Shown one piece after another: positions 1 to 6,966 of a stretch of DNA of 10,383 nt. Origin of the DNA: Nitrospirota bacterium (GTDB lineage Bacteria; Nitrospirota_A; Leptospirillia; Leptospirillales; Leptospirillaceae); contig JAKBTA010000044.1 in NCBI GenBank assembly GCA_021844645.1, forward strand, positions 1-10,383. The letters run 5' to 3'. The position numbers and the translations under genes were made by a program. Position 1 is the stretch's first letter. The number at the start of each line of letters is the position of its first letter. The notes below the pieces were generated by a model. It was not told the origin of the DNA. It did not search any database and was given only the letters and a program-made list of their open reading frames with translations.

Positions 1-1053
1 ATGGATGAATCAAGGGGCTTGCGCTGCGGATTCAGTCACTTCTGGAGCAATCTGCGTCCACGTCTTGATCCGACCGAGAGCCTTCCTGCTCCTCAAAAAA
101 TGGACCCGCCGGAAAACCTTCCCGCCTCGGAAGATATTTCCCGATGGGGATGGAACCCGCAAAATCCAGACTGGGCAAAAGGACTCAGGGAACGATGGAT
201 TCCGGGGGAAAAAGCGGCTCACAAGACACTGGATGATTTTCTTGATAGAAAACTGATCAACTACGCCACCGACCGGGACCGGCTCGACAGTCTCTCCTTT
301 TCGACCCTTTCGCCATACCTTCACGCAGGGGAAATCACCTCGAAACATATTGTTCGGCAAACCCTTCTCAAGCTTTACAGCCACCCGGAGCTCCAGGCAG
401 GTGGAGAGAAATTTCTCAGTGAAATTGGCTGGAGAGAATTTTCAAGACATCTCCTGATCCATTTTCCCCAGATGATTCACACACCTTTCCAGAACAAATT
501 CAGCCGCTTTCCCTGGAAAAACAACCCAGTGCTCATCGCAGCATGGAAATCGGGAAAAACAGGTTATCCCGTTATCGATGCCATCATGAGGCAGTTATGG
601 GAAACAGGCTTTATCTCCAACCGTGCGAGGATGATCACCGCAAGCTTTCTCTCGAAGGATCTCCTTGTCGACTGGAAGGAGGGTGCAGGATGGTTTTGGA
701 ATACCCTTGTCGACTGGGACCAGGCAAACAATACTGTCTCCTGGCAATGGGTTTCAGGAATGGGTGTTGATGCAGCTCCTTACTTCAGAATCTATAACCC
801 AGTTCTCCAGGGGGAAAAATTTGACCCCAATGGCCTCTATGTCCGCCATTGGGTCCCTGAAATCCGGAATCTCCCCCATCACCTGATCCATCGCCCATGG
901 GAAGCCCCCGAGGATCTTTTAAGAAAATCCGGCATCACTCTGGGGGAAAACTATCCTTTCCCGATTGTTGACCATCAAAAGTCCCGGCAGGAAGCACTCT
1001 TTTTATTCCATGCCCTCGGAAAAAACAAATCGGAAGACGGGTCACTGGCCTGA
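1..1053 (+). CDS. phrB: Deoxyribodipyrimidine photolyase, class I, 5'-truncated by the window edge
   Basis: Light-driven repair of cyclobutane pyrimidine dimers using a reduced FAD. Visible residues 1-350 correspond to roughly residue 134 to the end of the E. coli enzyme (472 residues), so the alpha/beta antenna-binding domain lies upstream of the window and the ATG at base 1 is an internal codon, not the start. The substrate/FAD region is intact: EIGWREFSRHLL (E141, W144), YPVIDAIMRQL, NRARM, KDLLVDW, and the FAD loop with D238, D240 and N244 (equivalents of E. coli D372, D374, N378). The electron-transfer tryptophan triad can be placed by alignment from memory at W172, W225 and W248 (E. coli W306, W359, W382). 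The C-terminal motifs APYFRIYNP and QGEKFDPNG are also typical. Stop TGA is at 1051-1053, and the last 12 bases overlap the convergent yhaN end. A cryptochrome-like role is less likely given the complete triad and the substrate-site residues. Confidence 0.93.
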   Translation: MDESRGLRCGFSHFWSNLRPRLDPTESLPAPQKMDPPENLPASEDISRWGWNPQNPDWAKGLRERWIPGEKAAHKTLDDFLDRKLINYATDRDRLDSLSFSTLSPYLHAGEITSKHIVRQTLLKLYSHPELQAGGEKFLSEIGWREFSRHLLIHFPQMIHTPFQNKFSRFPWKNNPVLIAAWKSGKTGYPVIDAIMRQLWETGFISNRARMITASFLSKDLLVDWKEGAGWFWNTLVDWDQANNTVSWQWVSGMGVDAAPYFRIYNPVLQGEKFDPNGLYVRHWVPEIRNLPHHLIHRPWEAPEDLLRKSGITLGENYPFPIVDHQKSRQEALFLFHALGKNKSEDGSLA

Positions 1054-4000
1054 AACCAGGAAGGAAACCGGCATCTGCTCTCCAAGTGTCTCTCGGCCAA
1101 GATCCACCAGATGTTGGTGATGGGTTAAAAAAATCACCTGTGTCTTCTCCGACAAAGACCAGAGAAGCTTCAGCGCAGCCTTTGCACGCTGATCATCAAG
1201 ATTGATCAGCAAATCATCCGCAACAAACGGAAACGCGGCAGAGTGCCCCAGGAAGTCATCAACCGCCGATAAACGGATCGCCAAAAAAAGCTGGTCCGCG
1301 GTCCCCGTACTCATCTGGGAGACACCGATCGCAGAACCATCCTTCCTGAACCCCAGGATCCTGACCCGGTCCTCATCATCGTAATCAACCCCCAATGAAT
1401 CAAACGATCCCAGTGTCAGATGAGAAAACAACCCGCTTGCCTTTAAAAGGAGAGGACCCTGATTTTCTTTCCGGTAGCGATCCATGGACCATTTGAGGAG
1501 AATAGAGGCCCCTTTCAGGTAAACGACCTGCTCTGCGACTTCCCGCATTTCTGAAAGAACTGTTTGTCGATCAGAGGCCGCTTCGACCGCAACAAGATCA
1601 CCGCCCAAAGCAGAGAACTCATTGTCCAGACGAGTTCTTTTCTCGAGAAGTTCCTTCTGGGAAGACCGCAATGACTCAATTTCTTCCAGCAATATCGCAA
1701 CCATATCTCCCAAAACGGCCGGATCCGGGACTTCCCTGACTTCTTTTTCAAGCTCCTTCAGGGAAAAACCGTCTCCATTCCTGAGAAGAGAGATCTTGAG
1801 AGCCTCTTTCTCCTGCTCAAGAGCAAGGACTCTTTCCTGTCTTGATATGGCCCCGGCAAGACTTGTCGCATCCGGAAGCTGTGAAGCCTCGAGAAGAAGG
1901 CTTATGGTGCCGGAAGCTTCACGATCAACTTCCCTGTAATGCTGGACAGACTGGGAGAGGGCACGAATGTCCTGATCTTTCTGTTCGTAGAGCTCTACCG
2001 CCAACAGAGCCTGATCCAAACGCTTCTCAATCGTTCTCATCGAATCCTCCGGAGACTCGCCTGAAAGATCGGGGGCGACCAGCGGAATCATCTCCTGCAC
2101 CATCCTCTTAAAATTCACGGCATCTTTCTGAATAGACTGGACCCGATGGCTCAGATCGCGGACAGGCTCCGACAGAGCCCTCATCCGGTCGATCGATTCA
2201 AGAAGGTGGGAGACCGCGTCAGTGCTCTCAAGAAACGGAAGGACTGTTTCTGATAGCGCATTTTTCCATGCGACTTCCCAGATTCCAATTTCTTTCTTCG
2301 CCACATCAAGCTCAGCCTGCTTTCTCTTTGCTTCTTCCTCAAGTTTGAGAATCTGTTCTTCCTCAAGCTTCCAGAGAGCGGCTCCGTCTGATAGCTCCCG
2401 AATGAGTCTTTGAGCCATTTCGGCCAGAGTGTCCAGAGATTCATCTCCGGACACAAGCTGTTTCCCCCCAATCTTTGAAATTTCCCTTGAAAGGAGATTC
2501 TGAAAAAGAGAAATTTCCGCCGAAACCGACCTGATTTTCTCCTCGCAGAGTTTTCTTCTGGACACCCATTCAAAAACAGCTTCCCGGTCACGGAACCACT
2601 TCAGCATCAATTCCGGCGACGCAGGTAAAAAAGGAGCCTGGCCCCATAAGCCCACCCACTCTGACAGAAGTCCATCTCTGACGCTGAGAGACGCCGCATT
2701 CTGGGACAGGAGCTCTGCAAGGACTCCTTTGTGTTCATCGATCTTCTGGGCAATAACACCCACACGCGCTTCGACTTCCGCCTTGTCAAAACGTCTGTCG
2801 GAAGCGATGTCCACCTCCCTTTGAGCTTCTTCAAAAAGAGGAACAGGATCGATTTTCCCCGTATTTTCTTCCACTTCGGAGCCGGGAACAGCATCCCCAT
2901 GAACATGTATTCTTTTGACCAACTCCCAGAAGTGATCCCGTTTTTCCCTGAGTTTTTCAAGGACAGCCTTGGTCACCGGCTGATCCCTTTGCAAAATCCC
3001 GTCAAGCGTCGATGACAATCCCCCGATCTCCTGACGAACAGACTGGATTCTACGAGAGAACTCCTTCAACTCTTCCTCACAGGCGGCGATCCGGTCACGG
3101 AAACCGGTTATCAGTCCAACACCCGGGGCATTGACAGACAACAGGGTCTCGAGAGATTTTTCGGGGGGAAAGAGAGAAGAAAGAGCAAGCTCTATCTGAA
3201 AATTACAGGAAAGAAGTTCCTCTCTGAGCGTTCCGGACAATGAAAGAGCACTCGATCGGCTCCGAAAGGAAGACAGTGCCAATTCCAGCTCCGACAAATC
3301 GACGGGAGCCTGGCGACTGCGATGTTTTTTCTCAAGGGATTCCAGGCTGAGCCTGGTCTCAAGAAGCGATTTTTCCGCACCCGTCAGCAAAGAGATCAAC
3401 CCTTCCCTTTCGGAGATCAGCCTGGAAACAGAAAGAGAGCGAGCCCGTCCGGGAATTTTCGAAAGAAGATGCTCAACGTCCATAGGTTCCCAGGACAACT
3501 CTCTCGACAGGGAAGAAAGCTCCGATACCAGGGACACAAGCTCTGCCTGACGTTTGGGAAGATCTTCCTGCGCTTTCTGGATCTGGATCCTGACTTCATG
3601 CAGACGCCCGATTTCCGTTGCCCTTGCAAGAATCTTTTCGTCCTTATGAATACTCTCCCTTTCAGCAAAAGCATCCTGAAGCCTCGATTTCAGTGTCTCG
3701 CCCTGAATCCGGGCCTCCGCGATCTTTTCCTGTGCAGACTCAAGTTTTTCCCTGGCGTTTCCGGGAAGGACCGGAAGCGGCCCGATCGAGGCAATCTCCG
3801 ATTCAATCTGATCAAGGCGACTGACATCCCGGAAAACACGCCGGACCCGCTCAAGTTTTCGAAGCGACAGCGTCTTCATTGAAATCTGCTGATCGATCCG
3901 GTCGCATTCACCCTGGACCTTGAGGAGATCCTCCTTCAATTCCAGCCATTTGGCTCCGGAGAGACTGTGTTCCCGAAGTTTTCGCTCGTTTTCCTTGAGA

Positions 4001-4569
4001 CTGTCTTCAAGTTGGGTATACCTTCTCCTGGAAGATCGTCTTGCCCCCCACAAACCATCAATCTTCCCTTCAAGGCTCTCAAGATGTTTTTTTAAGCCGG
4101 GAAGACCTGTCCCTGCTGAAAAGAGGATCTGACCTGCGTCATCCCCGGCATCGAGGATCTCCCTGCCCCCCTCGTTCAGTCTTTGATAATCGAGACTGAA
4201 CATTCTCTCGAAGAAGACTCTGTCGTAACCGCCCAAAAAGGGAGAAAGAGCTCTCTCTCCGGATGGATGGGGAGATCCGTCGACAGACAGCAAAGTATCC
4301 TTCTTTCCCTTCCTCCGGGAAAACTCAATCGTCCCGGTCTCAGCCTGCAAGAGGCCACCGATTCGCATCTCCCCGTAGGAATGAAGAAAATTGTAGGGAG
4401 AATTGTGGGGAATCCCGAAGAGGAGATCAGAAATTGCCGACAAGGTCGTGGACTTGCCTGCTTCGTTCGGACCATAAACAAGATGGAAGTCGTTTTTTCC
4501 GGCTGGAAAATCAAGGACGCTTTCAGTAAAGCGTCCATATTTTTTGAGATCGAGACGACTTATTCTCAT
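1042..4569 (-). CDS. yhaN: YhaN-like AAA ATPase (Rad50/SbcC-type DNA repair ATPase)
   Basis: Predicted cytoplasmic SMC/Rad50-like ATPase that partners the YhaO nuclease in DNA end processing; the exact substrate is not established here. The N-terminus carries a Walker A GPNEAGKST at residues 33-41, preceded by the Rad50-style start (ISRLDLKKYGRF). The YhaN-specific block around residues 125-158 (GGREILDAGDDAGQ then FSAGTGLPGLKKHL) separates it from SbcC and RecF. Residues of about 165-1040 are charged, Leu/Glu/Arg-rich coiled coil. The C-terminus has the ABC signature region MSTGTADQLFLAIRL (from about 1086), Walker B FPFVADD (D1118, D1119, so Asp stands at the usual catalytic Glu position) and the H-loop FLTHH (about 1147-1151). 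At 1175 residues it is longer than B. subtilis YhaN (about 960). I see no CxxC zinc hook in the coiled coil. The start ATG (4569) overlaps the yhaO stop as ATGA, implying translational coupling. The 3' end overlaps the photolyase gene by 12 bases. Confidence 0.9.
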   Translation of the reverse strand: MRISRLDLKKYGRFTESVLDFPAGKNDFHLVYGPNEAGKSTTLSAISDLLFGIPHNSPYNFLHSYGEMRIGGLLQAETGTIEFSRRKGKKDTLLSVDGSPHPSGERALSPFLGGYDRVFFERMFSLDYQRLNEGGREILDAGDDAGQILFSAGTGLPGLKKHLESLEGKIDGLWGARRSSRRRYTQLEDSLKENERKLREHSLSGAKWLELKEDLLKVQGECDRIDQQISMKTLSLRKLERVRRVFRDVSRLDQIESEIASIGPLPVLPGNAREKLESAQEKIAEARIQGETLKSRLQDAFAERESIHKDEKILARATEIGRLHEVRIQIQKAQEDLPKRQAELVSLVSELSSLSRELSWEPMDVEHLLSKIPGRARSLSVSRLISEREGLISLLTGAEKSLLETRLSLESLEKKHRSRQAPVDLSELELALSSFRSRSSALSLSGTLREELLSCNFQIELALSSLFPPEKSLETLLSVNAPGVGLITGFRDRIAACEEELKEFSRRIQSVRQEIGGLSSTLDGILQRDQPVTKAVLEKLREKRDHFWELVKRIHVHGDAVPGSEVEENTGKIDPVPLFEEAQREVDIASDRRFDKAEVEARVGVIAQKIDEHKGVLAELLSQNAASLSVRDGLLSEWVGLWGQAPFLPASPELMLKWFRDREAVFEWVSRRKLCEEKIRSVSAEISLFQNLLSREISKIGGKQLVSGDESLDTLAEMAQRLIRELSDGAALWKLEEEQILKLEEEAKRKQAELDVAKKEIGIWEVAWKNALSETVLPFLESTDAVSHLLESIDRMRALSEPVRDLSHRVQSIQKDAVNFKRMVQEMIPLVAPDLSGESPEDSMRTIEKRLDQALLAVELYEQKDQDIRALSQSVQHYREVDREASGTISLLLEASQLPDATSLAGAISRQERVLALEQEKEALKISLLRNGDGFSLKELEKEVREVPDPAVLGDMVAILLEEIESLRSSQKELLEKRTRLDNEFSALGGDLVAVEAASDRQTVLSEMREVAEQVVYLKGASILLKWSMDRYRKENQGPLLLKASGLFSHLTLGSFDSLGVDYDDEDRVRILGFRKDGSAIGVSQMSTGTADQLFLAIRLSAVDDFLGHSAAFPFVADDLLINLDDQRAKAALKLLWSLSEKTQVIFLTHHQHLVDLGRETLGEQMPVSFLVSGQ

Positions 4570-5834
4570 GATTTAAGATCCCTGAGATTCGATAGCAGGA
4601 AGTCCCTAACCGGTGGAAGGAAATGCGAATATTCTTTTGCAATGGCTGCTTTCAGGGCAGGATCTTCGTTATCGATACGGAGGTCAAAGGGCAGCGAACG
4701 GACCAGTTCCCCAATTTCCGATTCCATCATCTTGATCAGCTCTGGATCTTCATTGGCTTTTTCCATAATCTTGAGCAGATCCATCAGGGAAGACTCCTTT
4801 TTTTCATCAGACCCTGATTCCAGGGGTTCTGTCTGAATCAGGATCCGTTCGACCCAGGCCACCGATGGCCCCAGGGAAAGAGCTGCCGATCTCGACTCGG
4901 CAAGAAGGACTTCCCTTGATGATTCGATCTGAAAATGAAGGTTTGTACTCCCCGTGAGAACGATACGGCAAGCCAGCAACCTCCCGTCGAGGGCCAAAGA
5001 AGCCCTCAAGATTGCGTCCCTGATCTTGTTTGTCACTTCAGCTAAAAGATCGTCCTGATCAACACTGACATTGATGACCTCCCACCGGACGACATCGACC
5101 GGCAACAGATCCAGATCCGTGACAGAACCGTCGGCAACCGTCACGATAAAAGCACCTTTCGCTCCCGTTTCCCGAATATGTCTGCCCTGCAGGTTTCCCG
5201 GAAAAACAATGTGCGGGTTGCGATTGATAATCTGTCTCTGGTGAACATGTCCGAGAGCCCAGTAGTCATATCCCTTGGCGATGAGCTCATCAAGACTGCA
5301 GGGAGCATAATTGGCATGGCCACCCAACCCACCAAGACCCGTATGCAGCACGCCAATATTGAACATATCAGCAAGAGGATCGGGAAATCCCGGAACCAGG
5401 TTTTCCGTCACATCCCTTTGACGGAAACTCATTCCGTGAAGGGCGACAGAACAATCAGGGAGAGTAAAGGTCTCTGCACGTTTTTGGGAAAAGACCTTCA
5501 TGTTCGGGGGAAGAATAAGACTTCGGGTCATCTGGCTTGCGGCATCATGGTTTCCGTGAACCAGAAAGACGGGAATATTTTTTGACGCCAGCCTGCCCAT
5601 CTGGGCAATAAAAAAAAGGCCGGTCTGATAATCTTTCCAGTCCCCATCATACAGATCTCCGGAAAGGATCATGAAGTCCGCATTCTCTTCAAGAGACAGG
5701 GTTACAAGATTTTCAAAGGCTTCCCGCGTTGCTTTCCGGATACGTTTTGCATTATCCCCTTCCTGCCCGGAAAGACCACGCAATGGACTGTCAAGGTGAA
5801 TGTCAGCAGCGTGGACAAATCGGAACAAAGCCAT
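4566..5834 (-). CDS. yhaO: YhaO-like metallophosphoesterase (Mre11/SbcD-type DNA repair exonuclease)
   Basis: Predicted two-metal (Mn-type) calcineurin-like phosphoesterase acting as nuclease partner of the YhaN ATPase encoded immediately downstream. All phosphoesterase motifs are visible: D11 and H13 in HAADIHLD, D60 in SGDLYDGD, N95-H96-D97 in GNHD, H164 in GVLHTGLGG, and H196/H198 in GHVH. The catalytic domain occupies about residues 1-245 and ends with an FPGNLQGRHIRE segment typical of the Mre11/SbcD/YhaO group. The remaining roughly 175 residues form a capping/partner-binding region without recognised motifs. At 422 residues it is about the length of B. subtilis YhaO. The start at 5834 is supported by AGGAGG at 5846-5841, 6 bases upstream. 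It is the first gene of a yhaO-yhaN operon; no yhaM exonuclease gene is adjacent, unlike the Bacillus arrangement. Confidence 0.92.
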   Translation of the reverse strand: MALFRFVHAADIHLDSPLRGLSGQEGDNAKRIRKATREAFENLVTLSLEENADFMILSGDLYDGDWKDYQTGLFFIAQMGRLASKNIPVFLVHGNHDAASQMTRSLILPPNMKVFSQKRAETFTLPDCSVALHGMSFRQRDVTENLVPGFPDPLADMFNIGVLHTGLGGLGGHANYAPCSLDELIAKGYDYWALGHVHQRQIINRNPHIVFPGNLQGRHIRETGAKGAFIVTVADGSVTDLDLLPVDVVRWEVINVSVDQDDLLAEVTNKIRDAILRASLALDGRLLACRIVLTGSTNLHFQIESSREVLLAESRSAALSLGPSVAWVERILIQTEPLESGSDEKKESSLMDLLKIMEKANEDPELIKMMESEIGELVRSLPFDLRIDNEDPALKAAIAKEYSHFLPPVRDFLLSNLRDLKS

Positions 5835-5840
5835 TTTCTC

Positions 5841-5846
5841 CCTCCT
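5841..5846 (-). promoter_or_regulatory. Ribosome binding site of yhaO
   Basis: The minus strand reads AGGAGG six bases before the ATG at 5834. This perfect Shine-Dalgarno match fixes the yhaO start and argues against the overlapping open frame that begins further upstream at 6031. Confidence 0.85.
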
Positions 5847-5971
5847 GGAGCAAGTTGGTCGGAATCAAGATCCCTGATGCAACCGATGGTCCAGTCTAAA
5901 ACATCAACGGCCTTCCACCAAACATGGGGGCTGTCGAGGAAAGAAACCGCAAGACATAAAGCCCTGCCCAC

Positions 5972-5999
5972 TTGATTGAAATCACATTCCTTTTCTAAA
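5972..5999 (+). promoter_or_regulatory. Candidate sigma-70 promoter for the repeat-protein operon
   Basis: TTGATT (5972-5977) and TCTAAA (5994-5999) are separated by 16 bases, and would place transcription start about 45 bases before the ATG at 6052. Both hexamers are imperfect, so this is only a candidate. Confidence 0.3.
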
Positions 6000-6040
6000 A
6001 GTCCTGATAACATTTGCCAGTTAACATCCACTTCAATATG

Positions 6041-6046
6041 AAGGAG
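6041..6046 (+). promoter_or_regulatory. Ribosome binding site of the repeat-protein gene
   Basis: AAGGAG lies five bases upstream of the ATG at 6052. Together with the signal peptide that follows, it fixes both the start and the coding strand of a repetitive region that is open in several frames. Confidence 0.85.
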
Positions 6047-6051
6047 AAATC

Positions 6052-6966
6052 ATGAATTTCAAAAAAACAGTTCCAGCGGTCGTTATCGCATCAGTTATTG
6101 CCGGAGTTGGATTTGCCCATGGATCAACACCCAGAAACACAGGGTCACAAACTTCAACAACCGAAGCAATGCAAGGAGACGCTGACCTGAAGGCGGATAG
6201 CATGGATATCCGGTCCGAGATCAAAAGATTAACAACAAGACTTGCCGCACTTGAGTCCCAAAAAGATCGGAATCCAGACAGAACTGCCGATATTGCCGCC
6301 GTCAAGGCAGAAATCTCAAAACTCCGGACCAGGCTTTCAACCCTTGAGGCCCAGAAATCTTCGAATCCGGACAGGTCTGCCGATATCGCCACCGTCAAGG
6401 CAGAGATCTCAAAACTCCGGACCAGGCTTTCAACCCTTGAGGCCCAGAAATCTTCGAATCCGGACAGGTCTGCCGATATCGCTGCCGTCAAGGCAGAGAT
6501 CTCAAAACTCCGGACCAGGCTTTCAGCCCTTGAGGCCCAGAAATCTTCGAATCCGGACAGATCTGCCGATATCGCCGCTGTCAAAGCAGAGATCTCAAAA
6601 CTCAGAAGTAGACTTTCAGCTCTTGAGGCCCAGAAATCTCCGAATTCGGACAGGTCTGACGATATCGCCGCCGTCAAGAGAAAAATCTTCATGCTCAAAA
6701 ATCGCCTGAAAGCTCTTCGTGCCGAAAACACAATGGATTATGACCGGACGGACAGGGATTTCAGGGACCATGAATCTCCAGAAGCATCCATGCATCATGA
6801 TGGAGACGATCATCATCCTGAGTTGGGAAGATCAGAGTTTGGTCATGAAATGCACAGGGAAGCCACACGAGAGATCATGCAGGGATCCCGGGTAAGGATT
6901 GCCAGGCTTTATTCTCCGGAACACCATTCCGGGTACCATGCAAAAATGCACAGACACTCGCGTTAA
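6052..6966 (+). CDS. Exported 31-residue-repeat coiled-coil protein with histidine-rich tail, function unknown
   Basis: I do not recognise a named family. Residues 1-22 form a Sec signal peptide (KK n-region, hydrophobic core, likely cut after GFA), so the protein should be periplasmic or surface-exposed. Residues 56 to about 234 consist of six 31-residue units of the type EISKLRTRLSTLEAQK + SSNPDRSADIAAVKA. Within each unit Ile/Val/Leu fall in a 3-4 heptad pattern that continues across the unit boundary, and the SNPDRS turn interrupts it. This predicts a row of roughly 24-residue amphipathic helices joined by Pro turns. The tail (236-304) holds twelve histidines (240, 248, 249, 254, 255, 265, 268, 291, 292, 296, 300, 302) with acidic residues, suggesting metal binding or pH-sensitive charge; this is inference. 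No cysteines are present. The stop overlaps the next start as TAATG, so it probably works with the downstream TPR-barrel protein. It could be a periplasmic spacer, a metal-sequestering protein or a matrix component. Confidence 0.85.
   Translation: MNFKKTVPAVVIASVIAGVGFAHGSTPRNTGSQTSTTEAMQGDADLKADSMDIRSEIKRLTTRLAALESQKDRNPDRTADIAAVKAEISKLRTRLSTLEAQKSSNPDRSADIATVKAEISKLRTRLSTLEAQKSSNPDRSADIAAVKAEISKLRTRLSALEAQKSSNPDRSADIAAVKAEISKLRSRLSALEAQKSPNSDRSDDIAAVKRKIFMLKNRLKALRAENTMDYDRTDRDFRDHESPEASMHHDGDDHHPELGRSEFGHEMHREATREIMQGSRVRIARLYSPEHHSGYHAKMHRHSR
6217..6753 (+). repeat. Tandem 93-bp coding repeats (five full units and one degenerate partial)
   Basis: Units begin at 6217, 6310, 6403, 6496, 6589 and 6682. 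Units 2 to 4 are nearly identical: by eye 3 differences between units 2 and 3, and 5 between 3 and 4, mostly silent or Thr/Ala swaps. Units 1, 5 and 6 are progressively more diverged. This centre-to-edge gradient is typical of expansion by slippage or unequal crossing over. Because 93 is a multiple of three, copy-number change keeps the reading frame and simply lengthens or shortens the encoded helical array. There are no unique spacers, so it is not a CRISPR array. Confidence 0.95.

Larger units (their letters stand above)
5835..6051. promoter_or_regulatory. Divergent intergenic region between yhaO and the repeat-protein gene
   Basis: This 217-base spacer lies between two divergently transcribed genes and must hold both promoters unless either is read from further away. 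On the plus side I can propose a weak promoter and a good ribosome site, listed separately. On the minus side I see the yhaO ribosome site but no convincing sigma-70 -35/-10 pair. No SOS box, obvious operator palindrome or RNA gene was recognised by eye. Confidence 0.5.

Noticed and set aside
1..3. ATG at base 1 as a true gene start
   Set aside because: The photolyase match begins about 134 residues into the family, so this codon is internal and the gene continues to the left.
3322..3882. 186-codon plus-strand frame inside yhaN
   Set aside because: Antisense shadow of the coiled-coil coding region; no family motifs or ribosome site noticed.
4183..4836. 217-codon plus-strand frame across the yhaN/yhaO junction
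   Set aside because: Antisense to two strongly supported genes, low-complexity Ser/Arg-rich product without motifs.
5702..6031. 109-codon minus-strand frame across the yhaO upstream region
   Set aside because: It overlaps the well-defined yhaO start in another frame, has no recognisable motifs, and is not needed given the AGGAGG site for yhaO.
6242..6709. 155-codon plus-strand frame within the repeats, rich in Pro/Arg/Gln
   Set aside because: Out-of-frame reading of the same tandem repeats; no ribosome site and wholly inside the better-supported gene.
6033..6731. Open frame of 232 codons antisense to the repeat-protein gene
   Set aside because: It exists because the 93-bp repeats lack stops in several frames. 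It has no ribosome site, while the plus-strand gene has AAGGAG, a signal peptide and mostly synonymous differences between units.
6217..6753. Possible CRISPR array
   Set aside because: Units are 93 bases, directly adjacent, without unique spacers, and form one reading frame.
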